The translations under genes and the position numbers were made by a program. Positions 6,620 through 14,058 of a DNA stretch of 35,684 nt are shown here, in pieces. Within the stretch, counting starts at the first letter, position 1. Each line of letters opens with the position of its first letter. Below the pieces are notes generated by a model. The model had not been told where the DNA came from, did no database searches, and saw only the letters and a program-made list of their open reading frames with translations. The stretch comes from Paludibacteraceae bacterium (GTDB lineage Bacteria > Bacteroidota > Bacteroidia > Bacteroidales > Paludibacteraceae), in NCBI GenBank assembly GCA_017962085.1, contig JAGCWA010000037.1, forward strand, positions 1-35,684, in the 5' to 3' direction.

Positions 6620-7945
6620 TCAGTCAATTTTAATATTGAACAAAATTACACCAAAAGCGCAAATGCATTTTTTGATGTTTTCCTTTATTTTTTGCGGTGA
6701 CATAGGTGACCGCATTGACCGCATTCCTGAATGGTTGAAATCATTTCTGACTTCAGTCAGGTTATTGAAACTTTGCACCAGAGTAGCATTTGCAAATAGA
6801 TCATCAGCGAACACCTCTTTTAACTTTCCTTTTTTTTCACTATCAATAATCCATTTATCTTCAGGAATATTATTGAATTTTATAATGAAAGCCTTGTTTA
6901 CTATTTCTCGGGTTGCCTCATCATCTATGCCAATGTCATGCCGCAAACAGAAGAAAGAGACAACGAACTCCTGCAAAATGGTGGCCGCTTGCTGAAACAA
7001 CCCATTGTCGTAACACCACACAGCTGCAGAAAATCCATTCCTGATATTTTCATTTTCATCAAATGAGACCAGAGAAGACTTTATCTTCTCAAAAATTGGG
7101 TTGAATGCATCAACAAATGTTTCTTCAAGATTATCGGCACACTCTTTCAATCCTTTGAACGAGGTTGATTTTATTATGTCCATACCTCGACAAGCTTTCC
7201 GCTCTTCTGTCACTGTCGAAAGTCTTGTAATAAAAGACTTTAATTTTTGTGCAGCCACGTCAGCTCCTTGCGTTTCCTTCAGAATAGGCTTAAACTCTTG
7301 TTCACAAAGCGAAACCAACCGATTGACACTGCCATTTTCGAGATATTGGCCAGCCGCAAAAGTCCAATCTTGAAGTTGCGATAATGAAAGCAAATCAATT
7401 ATTGGAGCTTTGTTATTCTCCTTGTTTCGAGCTTCATAATTACCATATGTTATGCTTTTGATTGTTACGTTTTTTAGAAACTTGGCATAGTCGCACAAGA
7501 CCAGAATCAGCATCGGTAAAAAACGGAAAGCGTGCGTTACATCGAAATAGAGTTCGTCGCCATCACTGAGTTCATTGAATGTAGATGTGAATATTTCCCA
7601 AATTTCTTTTTCGTTGTTACCATCTGGGATAGGTAAATCTTTGATTGTGAACTGTAATTGCATTCTTTTCAAAACATTTTCCAATCCCTCATATTCAACT
7701 TCTTGTTTTTTAGAATAATCTTGGCGTTTTATAATCGATTTGTCCCAATTGTTTTTTCGTGCCAAATCTGTAAGCAAAAACAATCCTATATCTTTAGAAG
7801 TCCAATCCTTTGCATTTAAATATTGCAACGTTGCAGATTGAACAAAAAAAGTCTCGTCGGATTCAAAGTGAGCATCTTCTCTTACATATTGGCATTTACC
7901 ATAAAGACCTGTTCCTAAAACCGATATAAAAACTTTTCTTCCCAT
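6620..7945 (-). CDS. csx1: Csx1-family CARF-HEPN ribonuclease (TIGR02221/Csx2-type)
   Basis: The 441-residue protein starts MGRKVFISVLGTGLYGKCQY, the typical first strand and loop of the TIGR02221/TM1812 group of CRISPR-associated proteins. The CARF domain covers about residues 1-185. Its second conserved motif is DVTHAFRFLPML (135-146), which in this family binds cyclic oligoadenylate. A helical linker leads to a C-terminal HEPN domain with RNDFNH at 400-405, a perfect R-x4-H RNase motif. The expected role is collateral RNA cleavage when the Cas10 complex detects target RNA. It lies 14 bases after the Card1-like gene and 2 bases before the small ring-nuclease-like gene. The gene is visibly AT-rich compared with the helicase downstream. 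Which ring size (cA4 or cA6) it uses cannot be read from the sequence, although Csx1 proteins usually use cA4. Confidence 0.9.
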   Translation of the reverse strand: MGRKVFISVLGTGLYGKCQYVREDAHFESDETFFVQSATLQYLNAKDWTSKDIGLFLLTDLARKNNWDKSIIKRQDYSKKQEVEYEGLENVLKRMQLQFTIKDLPIPDGNNEKEIWEIFTSTFNELSDGDELYFDVTHAFRFLPMLILVLCDYAKFLKNVTIKSITYGNYEARNKENNKAPIIDLLSLSQLQDWTFAAGQYLENGSVNRLVSLCEQEFKPILKETQGADVAAQKLKSFITRLSTVTEERKACRGMDIIKSTSFKGLKECADNLEETFVDAFNPIFEKIKSSLVSFDENENIRNGFSAAVWCYDNGLFQQAATILQEFVVSFFCLRHDIGIDDEATREIVNKAFIIKFNNIPEDKWIIDSEKKGKLKEVFADDLFANATLVQSFNNLTEVRNDFNHSGMRSMRSPMSPQKIKENIKKCICAFGVILFNIKID

Positions 7946-7959
7946 CTCCTAAAATCCCC

Positions 7960-9105
7960 TTATTTCGTATTAATATTAAACAATTCACTATCTAAAAGAA
8001 GAGCTAACGCTTTTTCATGAGACATGCCCAAATGGTCGTCTTGCAGGGAAAAGGAAAGCAATCCATGCTCCTCGCATTTCTTCCTTGCCACGTCCGTCAT
8101 TCTAGCATCCGTCACGAACAAGCCTTTACTACCTGTTCCTCCGTAACCTTTCACCACGCTTCGAAATTTGTCGATGTCTGTCGTGTGGGTGATTTGGGTC
8201 TTGCACTCCACAAACAAAATCTTTGTTCCCGTGTTTACGATAATGTCCACTTCGTTCTTGTCCACATTGGGTCTGAATGGGAAGTGACAATTCAGATAAA
8301 CGCTTTTGGCTTTAGCCCACTTCGAAAGCAATGTTGCCACCTCAAACTCAAACCAGCCCGAATTGAATGCGAGGTCAACCGCATTCTCCGACTCAAATGT
8401 GACTTCTTGGGATTTGCCATTTTTCTTGGCAAGGAAGATTCGCACAAAACCGATGCTATCCTTGGTCGTCTTTTCCCATTCGACATACGATTGTGAGCCA
8501 TTTGCCATCAAATCGAACTTGCCACTATTCTGATTGCGCAATATATTCTGCTGTTTATCATTAAGAGTGGCCGTCAGCTTGTTGAAATCGAAGACATTAA
8601 ACAACCTGATATTCTTTATCATATCAAGTGCATTCAAATCTTTTTCAGTGTAATCGGTCAGCCTTTTATAATTTTCCAATCGATTGCCATACAGGCGGAA
8701 GAGAACATCCATATCAAACTCAAAATCGGACTTGTGCTCCATCGTCCGGTAGTTCCACAGCACGTTGTTTTGGTCCATATAGACAACCGAGGCATTGGGC
8801 ATCGAATCGAAGACACGTCCGAAGAGGTGTGACCATGATTTCAGTCCGCTGGAAATATTGAGCGTGACCTCATCCTCCTTATACTTCTCCGCCAATGCTT
8901 TTGCTCGTTCCATAATCAGGTGCGGATCAGTCGTATCCAGAGGTTTCTGTTCATCCTCCGTAATGTGGATTTCGCTCCTCACCTTCTCAACCACATCACG
9001 GCTGGACTCCGAATAGATAAATACCACCTTATCGGGCTGTGTGGCTACAATGCCATGATAGACGGGAGCCGGCTGACCACCAACGAGGGTAATGTGCACT
9101 TTCAT
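7960..9105 (-). CDS. Card1/Can2-like CARF nuclease (DUF1887 family, PD-(D/E)XK)
   Basis: The 381-residue product has an N-terminal CARF domain (first strand HITLVGGQPAPVYHG at 4-18; second motif NISSGLKSWSHLF at 83-95, the DUF1887 equivalent of N-TGGtK). A helical and winged-helix-like middle follows, then a C-terminal PD-(D/E)XK nuclease fold. Nuclease residues can be seen at E253 (GWFEFEV), D287 (NEVDII) and E300-C-K302 (FVECKT). This is the plan of Card1 and Can2, nucleases switched on by cyclic tetra-adenylate that cut single-stranded nucleic acids or nick DNA. The second CARF motif is SSG rather than TGG, a mild departure. Its ATG (9105) overlaps the AbiEii stop as ATGA, so its translation is probably tied to that of the toxin. 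It is the second CARF effector in this operon. Confidence 0.85.
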   Translation of the reverse strand: MKVHITLVGGQPAPVYHGIVATQPDKVVFIYSESSRDVVEKVRSEIHITEDEQKPLDTTDPHLIMERAKALAEKYKEDEVTLNISSGLKSWSHLFGRVFDSMPNASVVYMDQNNVLWNYRTMEHKSDFEFDMDVLFRLYGNRLENYKRLTDYTEKDLNALDMIKNIRLFNVFDFNKLTATLNDKQQNILRNQNSGKFDLMANGSQSYVEWEKTTKDSIGFVRIFLAKKNGKSQEVTFESENAVDLAFNSGWFEFEVATLLSKWAKAKSVYLNCHFPFRPNVDKNEVDIIVNTGTKILFVECKTQITHTTDIDKFRSVVKGYGGTGSKGLFVTDARMTDVARKKCEEHGLLSFSLQDDHLGMSHEKALALLLDSELFNINTK

Positions 9106-9932
9106 ATCGCTTGGAATTTTATACGTTCAGCCAATTGCAAAAAATAGGCATTGGACCAAATGCTTATCTCTTCGCGTTTTTTTAGGAATGGTTCCACATC
9201 CTCTACCACCTTCTTTATGTCCGTTGAGGATAACCGTTCTTTCAGACGAGTGATAAAATCTTCCCTACTCAAATCCAGCCCATTAAACTGCTTGGCACGT
9301 TCCTGTAAATGGCTGAAATTTAACGGGATGCCACTCCTGACATACCATTCAAAATCATACCAGTCACGTCCTTTCACCCTATGTTTCCAATTACGGAACA
9401 ACAATGCATGCATTTTCCCTGCGAACAAGTCCGACAGGGTGAAACAACGAACCATAAACGAAAACGGTTGTAATAGCAGCAAATCCTCGGTCTCGAAATT
9501 CAATGGAGGATTGGTGTCCACCTCGATCTTAATCTTAATGCTCTTCTCCGTCTGAAACGTAAGGTCATACACATCTGTGTTATCTTTAAGGAATGCGGAT
9601 TCAACTTCCCCGAAACTCTTTTTGTCTTTTTTGTTGATCTCCACCTTTCGTCCGAGGCTCTCAAATTCCGCGACAATGGAGGGAAAGTAACTCTCGAACT
9701 GAAAATTCTCATCTTTTGTTATGAGGGAGAAATCCATATCCTCGCTAAACCGGTTCAATCCATGGAATATGCGTAGACATGTGCCTCCGTAGAATGCGGC
9801 ATGGTTGAAAAAGCCTCCACGGTACAAACCCGCGAGCGCGATCTGTTGGTTCACCTCAAACACAGCATTGCGTTTCTGTTGCTCAGTTGAGCAATCGTAG
9901 GCGGAAAGCATATTCTGGTATATCTCGTTCAT
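9102..9932 (-). CDS. abiEii: AbiEii-type nucleotidyltransferase toxin
   Basis: This is the toxin of a type IV toxin-antitoxin (abortive infection) system. From ATG 9932 the product has 276 residues. The nucleotidyltransferase core is clear: FYGGTCLRIFHGLNRFSEDMDFSL at about 47-70, with the GG-turn at 49-50 and the D-x-D pair (D65, D67). KIEVDTNPP follows, and then the family's third region LSDLFAGKMHALL with KGRDWYDFEWYV. Family members transfer nucleotides to RNA targets such as tRNA and halt growth. The frame is open back to 9992, but those codons lie inside abiEi. ATG 9932 forms an ATGA overlap with the antitoxin stop and is the natural start. The stop likewise overlaps the ATG of the Card1-like gene. 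All key residues look intact. Confidence 0.9.
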   Translation of the reverse strand: MNEIYQNMLSAYDCSTEQQKRNAVFEVNQQIALAGLYRGGFFNHAAFYGGTCLRIFHGLNRFSEDMDFSLITKDENFQFESYFPSIVAEFESLGRKVEINKKDKKSFGEVESAFLKDNTDVYDLTFQTEKSIKIKIEVDTNPPLNFETEDLLLLQPFSFMVRCFTLSDLFAGKMHALLFRNWKHRVKGRDWYDFEWYVRSGIPLNFSHLQERAKQFNGLDLSREDFITRLKERLSSTDIKKVVEDVEPFLKKREEISIWSNAYFLQLAERIKFQAI

Positions 9933-10552
9933 CGTTCCAAAATTTTTGCAAGTAAGTTCAGTGTCACACGCTTTTTCCCAACCTCCGCACATTGTCGAAA
10001 GATGGAAGGATTCATTTTCTCAAAGGCATCCATGTCCAATCGGAAGTCATCTTCAAGACATTCCAGCACCTCTTTCTTGTATCGAAGATTTAGGCCATGC
10101 GTATTGACGATCAAGTCGCAAAGGGCTTTCTCTGGTGATGCCATAATGAATTGGGTATCCCCCGATTTTATTTGCGTCAAACCAATGCTGTAATAATCTG
10201 CAGGACATGAGATATATTGGAAGCGTCCCAAACTATTTTCGAAACATCGGGAGTGCTTGGTGGTCATCGATTGCATCGTGTAAACCATTTCCGGGATAAG
10301 ACCATAGTAACGTAACGCAGAATGCATGGAGACGTATGACGGACCGTACAGGTGGTTGGCGATCAGTTCGGTCGAGATTGTCATCCCACTTTTTTGCGGA
10401 CTGACAACGTACAAACCCCGCTTTAGCCGAATGATATCACCCGACTTCTCCAACTCCTGCACCTTTTGGTTCTTCCCGACAATATCAGGGAACAATCCAC
10501 CAATCGTGCTGTTGGCGATTGGAATATTTTTCAATCTCTCTAATCTATTCAT
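9929..10552 (-). CDS. abiEi: AbiEi-type antitoxin / transcriptional autoregulator
   Basis: The 207-residue product is the partner of AbiEii. The N-terminal ~55 residues form a winged helix with the family signature DIIRLKRGLYVV (near 39-50). The rest is the AbiEi C-terminal region, with YGPSYVSMHSALRYYGLIPE and ASPEKALCDLIV, both typical of this family. Antitoxins of this type neutralise the toxin without stable binding and repress their own promoter by binding inverted repeats. The stop overlaps the abiEii start (ATGA). A 117-base gap separates it from csm5, the largest gap within the run of 12 genes. The gap carries a matching inverted repeat (10574-10610), so this pair probably has its own promoter as well as read-through from csm5. 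Confidence 0.88.
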   Translation of the reverse strand: MNRLERLKNIPIANSTIGGLFPDIVGKNQKVQELEKSGDIIRLKRGLYVVSPQKSGMTISTELIANHLYGPSYVSMHSALRYYGLIPEMVYTMQSMTTKHSRCFENSLGRFQYISCPADYYSIGLTQIKSGDTQFIMASPEKALCDLIVNTHGLNLRYKKEVLECLEDDFRLDMDAFEKMNPSIFRQCAEVGKKRVTLNLLAKILER

Positions 10553-10573
10553 GCGTCAAAAATAGTAAAATTT

Positions 10574-10610
10574 CGTACACTAAAATATGTTTTTTATATT
10601 TTTCTGTACG
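10574..10610. promoter_or_regulatory. Inverted repeat upstream of abiEi, candidate AbiEi operator
   Basis: CGTACA (10574-10579) and TGTACG (10605-10610) are perfect inverted arms separated by 25 AT-rich bases. The arms lie 22-58 bases upstream of the abiEi ATG and enclose an AT-rich stretch that includes TATTTTAG on the minus strand, a weak -7-like box. AbiEi antitoxins are known to bind inverted repeats upstream of their operon, so this is the likely operator. The assignment is from position and symmetry only. Confidence 0.5.
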
Positions 10611-10669
10611 GATATTTACTGTTTTATGAGATTTTCAGAGATGTTAGGGGCAAGTCAACGAGAGAGACT

Positions 10670-11842
10670 TCACTCTATAATCGACAATTTCACAAATCCT
10701 AGCAACTCACACTCATCATCCACTCTCCTCGTCTTAGGGAAATCATATTGTTCGTAAATTGAATTTTTAGGACGAGATACAGGAACAACAAGGGAATCGA
10801 AATTCTTTAAACTTTTCGCCCAAGCTCCTGTAATAAAGCACCAACCAGAGCCGTGTCCAATTCGAAGAATACACTCTTTCCCATCTTTGCACTTCCTTGC
10901 AATTGATAATATATCGTTTACCTTTCCCATATAAGTGGATACATTGTCGGACTCGTCTTTGTCTTCTCTTTCTTCCCAATATTCAAGTTCCTCACATAGA
11001 AGCTTTTGTGTATGTGTATTAATTGTTCTGAACAACTCGGCTTCTGAACTCATACAAAGAGGCAACTGGTTAACCTTTCCCCGAGAAAAGTTGTATCCTG
11101 AAATGTTTAGTTTCAATTGGAACTCCGATTCATCTTCTGGTGATACAGCTTCAATCAATTGAGGCTTGCTTGCGTCCCAAAAACTTTGACGTTCACGCTC
11201 GTTAATATTCACCATGCGAATTGCCACCTCTCTCAACTCTCCAAAATAGGCATCGCCAACTTGTAAAAAACGAAACACATCTTTATTAGGGTCTACGCCC
11301 TCCTTTTTAGAATTAAATCCAAACAACTCTGCTTCAATTTTTTGAGCATTGGCTTTAAGTTGAATCTTCCCTCTCTTGTCTGGACTCGGATTTCCATCGG
11401 AATCTCGTTTGGTTTTGTCGATTTTACTTTCCTTGTCTTGGATTCCACCCACCAGTGAGGCAAGAATAGCAGTACGAATCGCACCTTTGATTGAACTCCC
11501 GGGAATATACGGTCTGCCTTGTCCATCGTGGATTTGTTCTTTTAATGTATCGGTATCTCGAACTTCTGACCATCCAAGAATAATACGATTAGAATAGTCC
11601 TCCAATTTAGCATTCGGGACATATCTCTTTACTACTTGTGAAGTCGATTCTTTTCGTTCAATAGCTGTGACCCATTGTTGTACGTTGTCAACACCGATTA
11701 AGTCCAATACTTTACGTGGTTCTATGATAGATATCACATCGCCATCTTCCGTCTCTCCTGTGACGAAATCCGTTCCATATTGTAAAGTTTCTCCAGAACC
11801 AATGTGTACCGCCGTAAGTGTTTCTATCTTTATTTTACTCAT
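10670..11842 (-). CDS. csm5: Csm5, type III-A RAMP protein
   Basis: Csm5 caps the crRNA 3' end of the type III-A complex and helps its maturation. The 390-residue product has the RAMP opening IKIETLTAVHIGSGETL (4-20) and, near residue 113, RPYIPGSSIKGAIRTAIL, the glycine- and basic-rich loop of Csm5. The length is typical. A charged insert (about residues 135-165, rich in K and D) precedes the ELFG motif region. The start at 11842 is two bases after the csm4 stop. It is the last gene of the core csm set; the toxin-antitoxin pair comes next. AT-rich like the other csm genes. Confidence 0.9.
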   Translation of the reverse strand: MSKIKIETLTAVHIGSGETLQYGTDFVTGETEDGDVISIIEPRKVLDLIGVDNVQQWVTAIERKESTSQVVKRYVPNAKLEDYSNRIILGWSEVRDTDTLKEQIHDGQGRPYIPGSSIKGAIRTAILASLVGGIQDKESKIDKTKRDSDGNPSPDKRGKIQLKANAQKIEAELFGFNSKKEGVDPNKDVFRFLQVGDAYFGELREVAIRMVNINERERQSFWDASKPQLIEAVSPEDESEFQLKLNISGYNFSRGKVNQLPLCMSSEAELFRTINTHTQKLLCEELEYWEEREDKDESDNVSTYMGKVNDILSIARKCKDGKECILRIGHGSGWCFITGAWAKSLKNFDSLVVPVSRPKNSIYEQYDFPKTRRVDDECELLGFVKLSIIE

Positions 11843-11844
11843 AA

Positions 11845-12828
11845 TTAGTTCAAATTTATTGGTATAGCGAATGGTTTCCCACTTCGATAGACAGGGTGCA
11901 TACGTTCATCATTCCATGACGGTTGTAAGTCAACTATTTTGCCAGTCAATTTAGTTGTTGTTGGGAATACGGATCCGACATTAAAGGCATACACTGACTT
12001 CTTACGTAGATGTTTGAAATCCTCCTCCTGACTACCAGCTAAGAATCCGCCACGCTGAACAAGTTCATACTTCGAGTTTAGCAAATCCAATGAATCAATT
12101 TCTTCCTCAGCAGGAATATACAACGACAGCAACATGGTGGCATTAGCCGATTTTACACAATCAAAATTAATCGGCTCTGCTTTTTCAACTTCAAATTTTC
12201 CGCCTCCTATGTTCTTGTCTGTTCCTATCCCGGTTTCCCCCAACATTTGGAACAACTCAACAATCTCCGTTTCCTTGTTTTTTGGCGCATCCAACACGCA
12301 AAACAAGCCTCCTTCTTGATGGAAATAAGTCCAATCAAAAAAGAATGGATCAGCATCGGCTCCATCGTTGCGAGGAACTGAGACTCTTTGATTTACTTGC
12401 GATTTATAAGGGACTGCAAATTTCGACACCGATTTAGACGATAGCAAAAATATGCTTTGAAGTTGATTTGATTGCACATTTACAGATTCACCACATATCA
12501 GTTGTTTCCATGTCTCATATTCCACAAATTTCACTTTTTTCAGTTTTTTCCTTGAAGAATACTCTTCCATGTCTGAAACAGAAACATTCATTTTTCCTTG
12601 TGGCTTAGGGAAGAATAGACATTGTCCAAAGAACGGGAATGCTGAACTTACTGTGAACGATTCCATAAAATCTTTCAAGTCGTCAACCTTCCCGCATTGA
12701 ACACGCATGGCGGCCAAAGCTGCAGAAATTGTATCGCTTTGCAATACAGAGGAAGAGAAGTCATAGTTTTCTTTCCCCGTACCCATATGCAAAGGCGATA
12801 TATGCTTTAGTTTTATAACAACTGCCAT
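11845..12828 (-). CDS. csm4: Csm4, type III-A RAMP protein
   Basis: Csm4 binds the crRNA 5' tag and bridges Cas10 to the Csm3 backbone. From ATG 12828 the product has 327 residues. The first strand and loop VVIKLKHISPLHMGTGKENY is a standard RAMP start with the H-G-G-like turn, and the late glycine-rich loop GETGIGTDKNIGGGKFEV is the Csm4 signature. A TTG codon six bases upstream (12834) overlaps the csm3 stop and could serve as start, adding two residues; the ATG is preferred. Tightly packed between csm3 and csm5. Confidence 0.9.
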   Translation of the reverse strand: MAVVIKLKHISPLHMGTGKENYDFSSSVLQSDTISAALAAMRVQCGKVDDLKDFMESFTVSSAFPFFGQCLFFPKPQGKMNVSVSDMEEYSSRKKLKKVKFVEYETWKQLICGESVNVQSNQLQSIFLLSSKSVSKFAVPYKSQVNQRVSVPRNDGADADPFFFDWTYFHQEGGLFCVLDAPKNKETEIVELFQMLGETGIGTDKNIGGGKFEVEKAEPINFDCVKSANATMLLSLYIPAEEEIDSLDLLNSKYELVQRGGFLAGSQEEDFKHLRKKSVYAFNVGSVFPTTTKLTGKIVDLQPSWNDERMHPVYRSGKPFAIPINLN

Positions 12829-12830
12829 AC

Positions 12831-13478
12831 TCAATAAGTTTTGTCTTCTCCATCTGGATTTACCAAATCGATTTTTACTTGTCCATAGCCACGAGAACCA
12901 TGACCACCCAAGTAATCATCTTCAAGCAACTTGATTGCCTGTTCCAGGGTTTTCTTCAAATCTTCTTCATTTTCTCCTTCAAAGATGTTCAACACCATAT
13001 TCAATTTGAACTTTGCTCCCGCAGGAACTCGCTCGAAGGTTCTAGGATTAGCTTTTGCAGTAACACGATCAATAGCGACTTCTGTCTTACTTTCTGTATA
13101 TAGCATGTCTGTATTACTGAAATTGCAAGCTTCAACATCCAATTCTGCATCACGGACAATCAATCGAGAAGGTCGATTGTTGTTATTCCCTGTCGCGACT
13201 CCAAACAATTTACCTGAAATCGAATTTGGGTCATCACTCGGTTTCGCATTGCCTTTTTCATCAAGGGTCACACAACCATTTGCAATTTCAACTAGCGATC
13301 GCATTTTCCCCTTCAATGAACTTCCAGGAATGTAAGGAATGAAGTTAATCGGATTTCTTACTACGAATTTATCTGGACCTCCAATATTTAATGCAGCATT
13401 AGTACCACCAATATGCAATCCAGTTTTTAGTGTGATAGTTCCTGTATATAGGATCTTCTTCTTTAGTTTTATAGTCAT
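12831..13478 (-). CDS. csm3: Csm3, backbone RNase of the type III-A complex
   Basis: Csm3 forms the helical backbone along the crRNA and cuts target RNA every six bases. The 215-residue product reads GLHIGGTNAALNIGGPDKF at 20-38. D36 lines up with the catalytic Asp of Streptococcus thermophilus Csm3 (D33, in the same GG/GAIDSP context), so target RNA cleavage should be intact. Further family marks are PYIPGSSLKGKMRSL (48-62) and the late LLEDDYLGGHGSRGYGQV. Length and layout are normal. The gap to csm2 upstream is 27 bases. Confidence 0.95.
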   Translation of the reverse strand: MTIKLKKKILYTGTITLKTGLHIGGTNAALNIGGPDKFVVRNPINFIPYIPGSSLKGKMRSLVEIANGCVTLDEKGNAKPSDDPNSISGKLFGVATGNNNNRPSRLIVRDAELDVEACNFSNTDMLYTESKTEVAIDRVTAKANPRTFERVPAGAKFKLNMVLNIFEGENEEDLKKTLEQAIKLLEDDYLGGHGSRGYGQVKIDLVNPDGEDKTY

Positions 13479-13505
13479 AATAATGATATTTTATTCGTTA
13501 TTAAA

Positions 13506-14039
13506 TCAATCCTTTCCACCGTATGCTTTGTGATAGGCAAGTATGGCCTCCAGTAAGTTACAGAAGTTATTATACATCTTTGAGTCATAACCATTATTTG
13601 TAACAACCTCCCATCCTTTGTTAAAAATCAGTTTGAATAAAGTAAGCCCTTTTGTCTTATTGCGGCCTTCCGCATAAGCGACTTTAGCTTTCAGCAATAC
13701 AAACGAAGACTGACCCTCAGCGCTGTTAATGCCTTTTAACTGAATCCGTTTGATTTCACCATAAACATTTCTGATTTGAGATTTACTTAGTTTATCCTTG
13801 TCTCTCTCATCTTTTGGAGCCATATATTCCCCTGACTTTTCAGCAAAATCATTCATGTCTTTATCTGCTCCCTCTGTTATCCATCGATTATTAAAGGATA
13901 ATTGAGACAAAAATTTATCAGGGAAAAGTCTGTCTTTATTATCTCCCTCGGGTTTATTTCTCTCCCATTTTTGAAACCCACCTCCTTGAGGTCGATCTCC
14001 CAGTCGTGGTCTCTGGTAATTGTTCTCGAAACCTTCCAT
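13506..14039 (-). CDS. csm2: Csm2, small subunit of the type III-A complex, with an unusual N-terminal extension
   Basis: From ATG 14039 the product has 177 residues. The frame is open back to 14102, but that would overlap the cas10 3' end, so the ATG 19 bases after the cas10 stop is preferred. The helical core (about residues 65-175) contains KLSKSQIRNVYGEIKRIQ and LLKAKVAYAEGR, which are typical of Csm2: a helix with Q-x-R-x-x-Y and a second helix with K-x-x-Y. The first ~45 residues are low complexity and rich in R, G, P, N and D (for example QRPRLGDRPQGGGFQKWER). They make the protein longer than usual Csm2 (roughly 120-140). Csm2 is identified by order as well as by this helix. Confidence 0.88.
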   Translation of the reverse strand: MEGFENNYQRPRLGDRPQGGGFQKWERNKPEGDNKDRLFPDKFLSQLSFNNRWITEGADKDMNDFAEKSGEYMAPKDERDKDKLSKSQIRNVYGEIKRIQLKGINSAEGQSSFVLLKAKVAYAEGRNKTKGLTLFKLIFNKGWEVVTNNGYDSKMYNNFCNLLEAILAYHKAYGGKD

Positions 14040-14058
14040 ATAACTAATCAGTTTAAAA

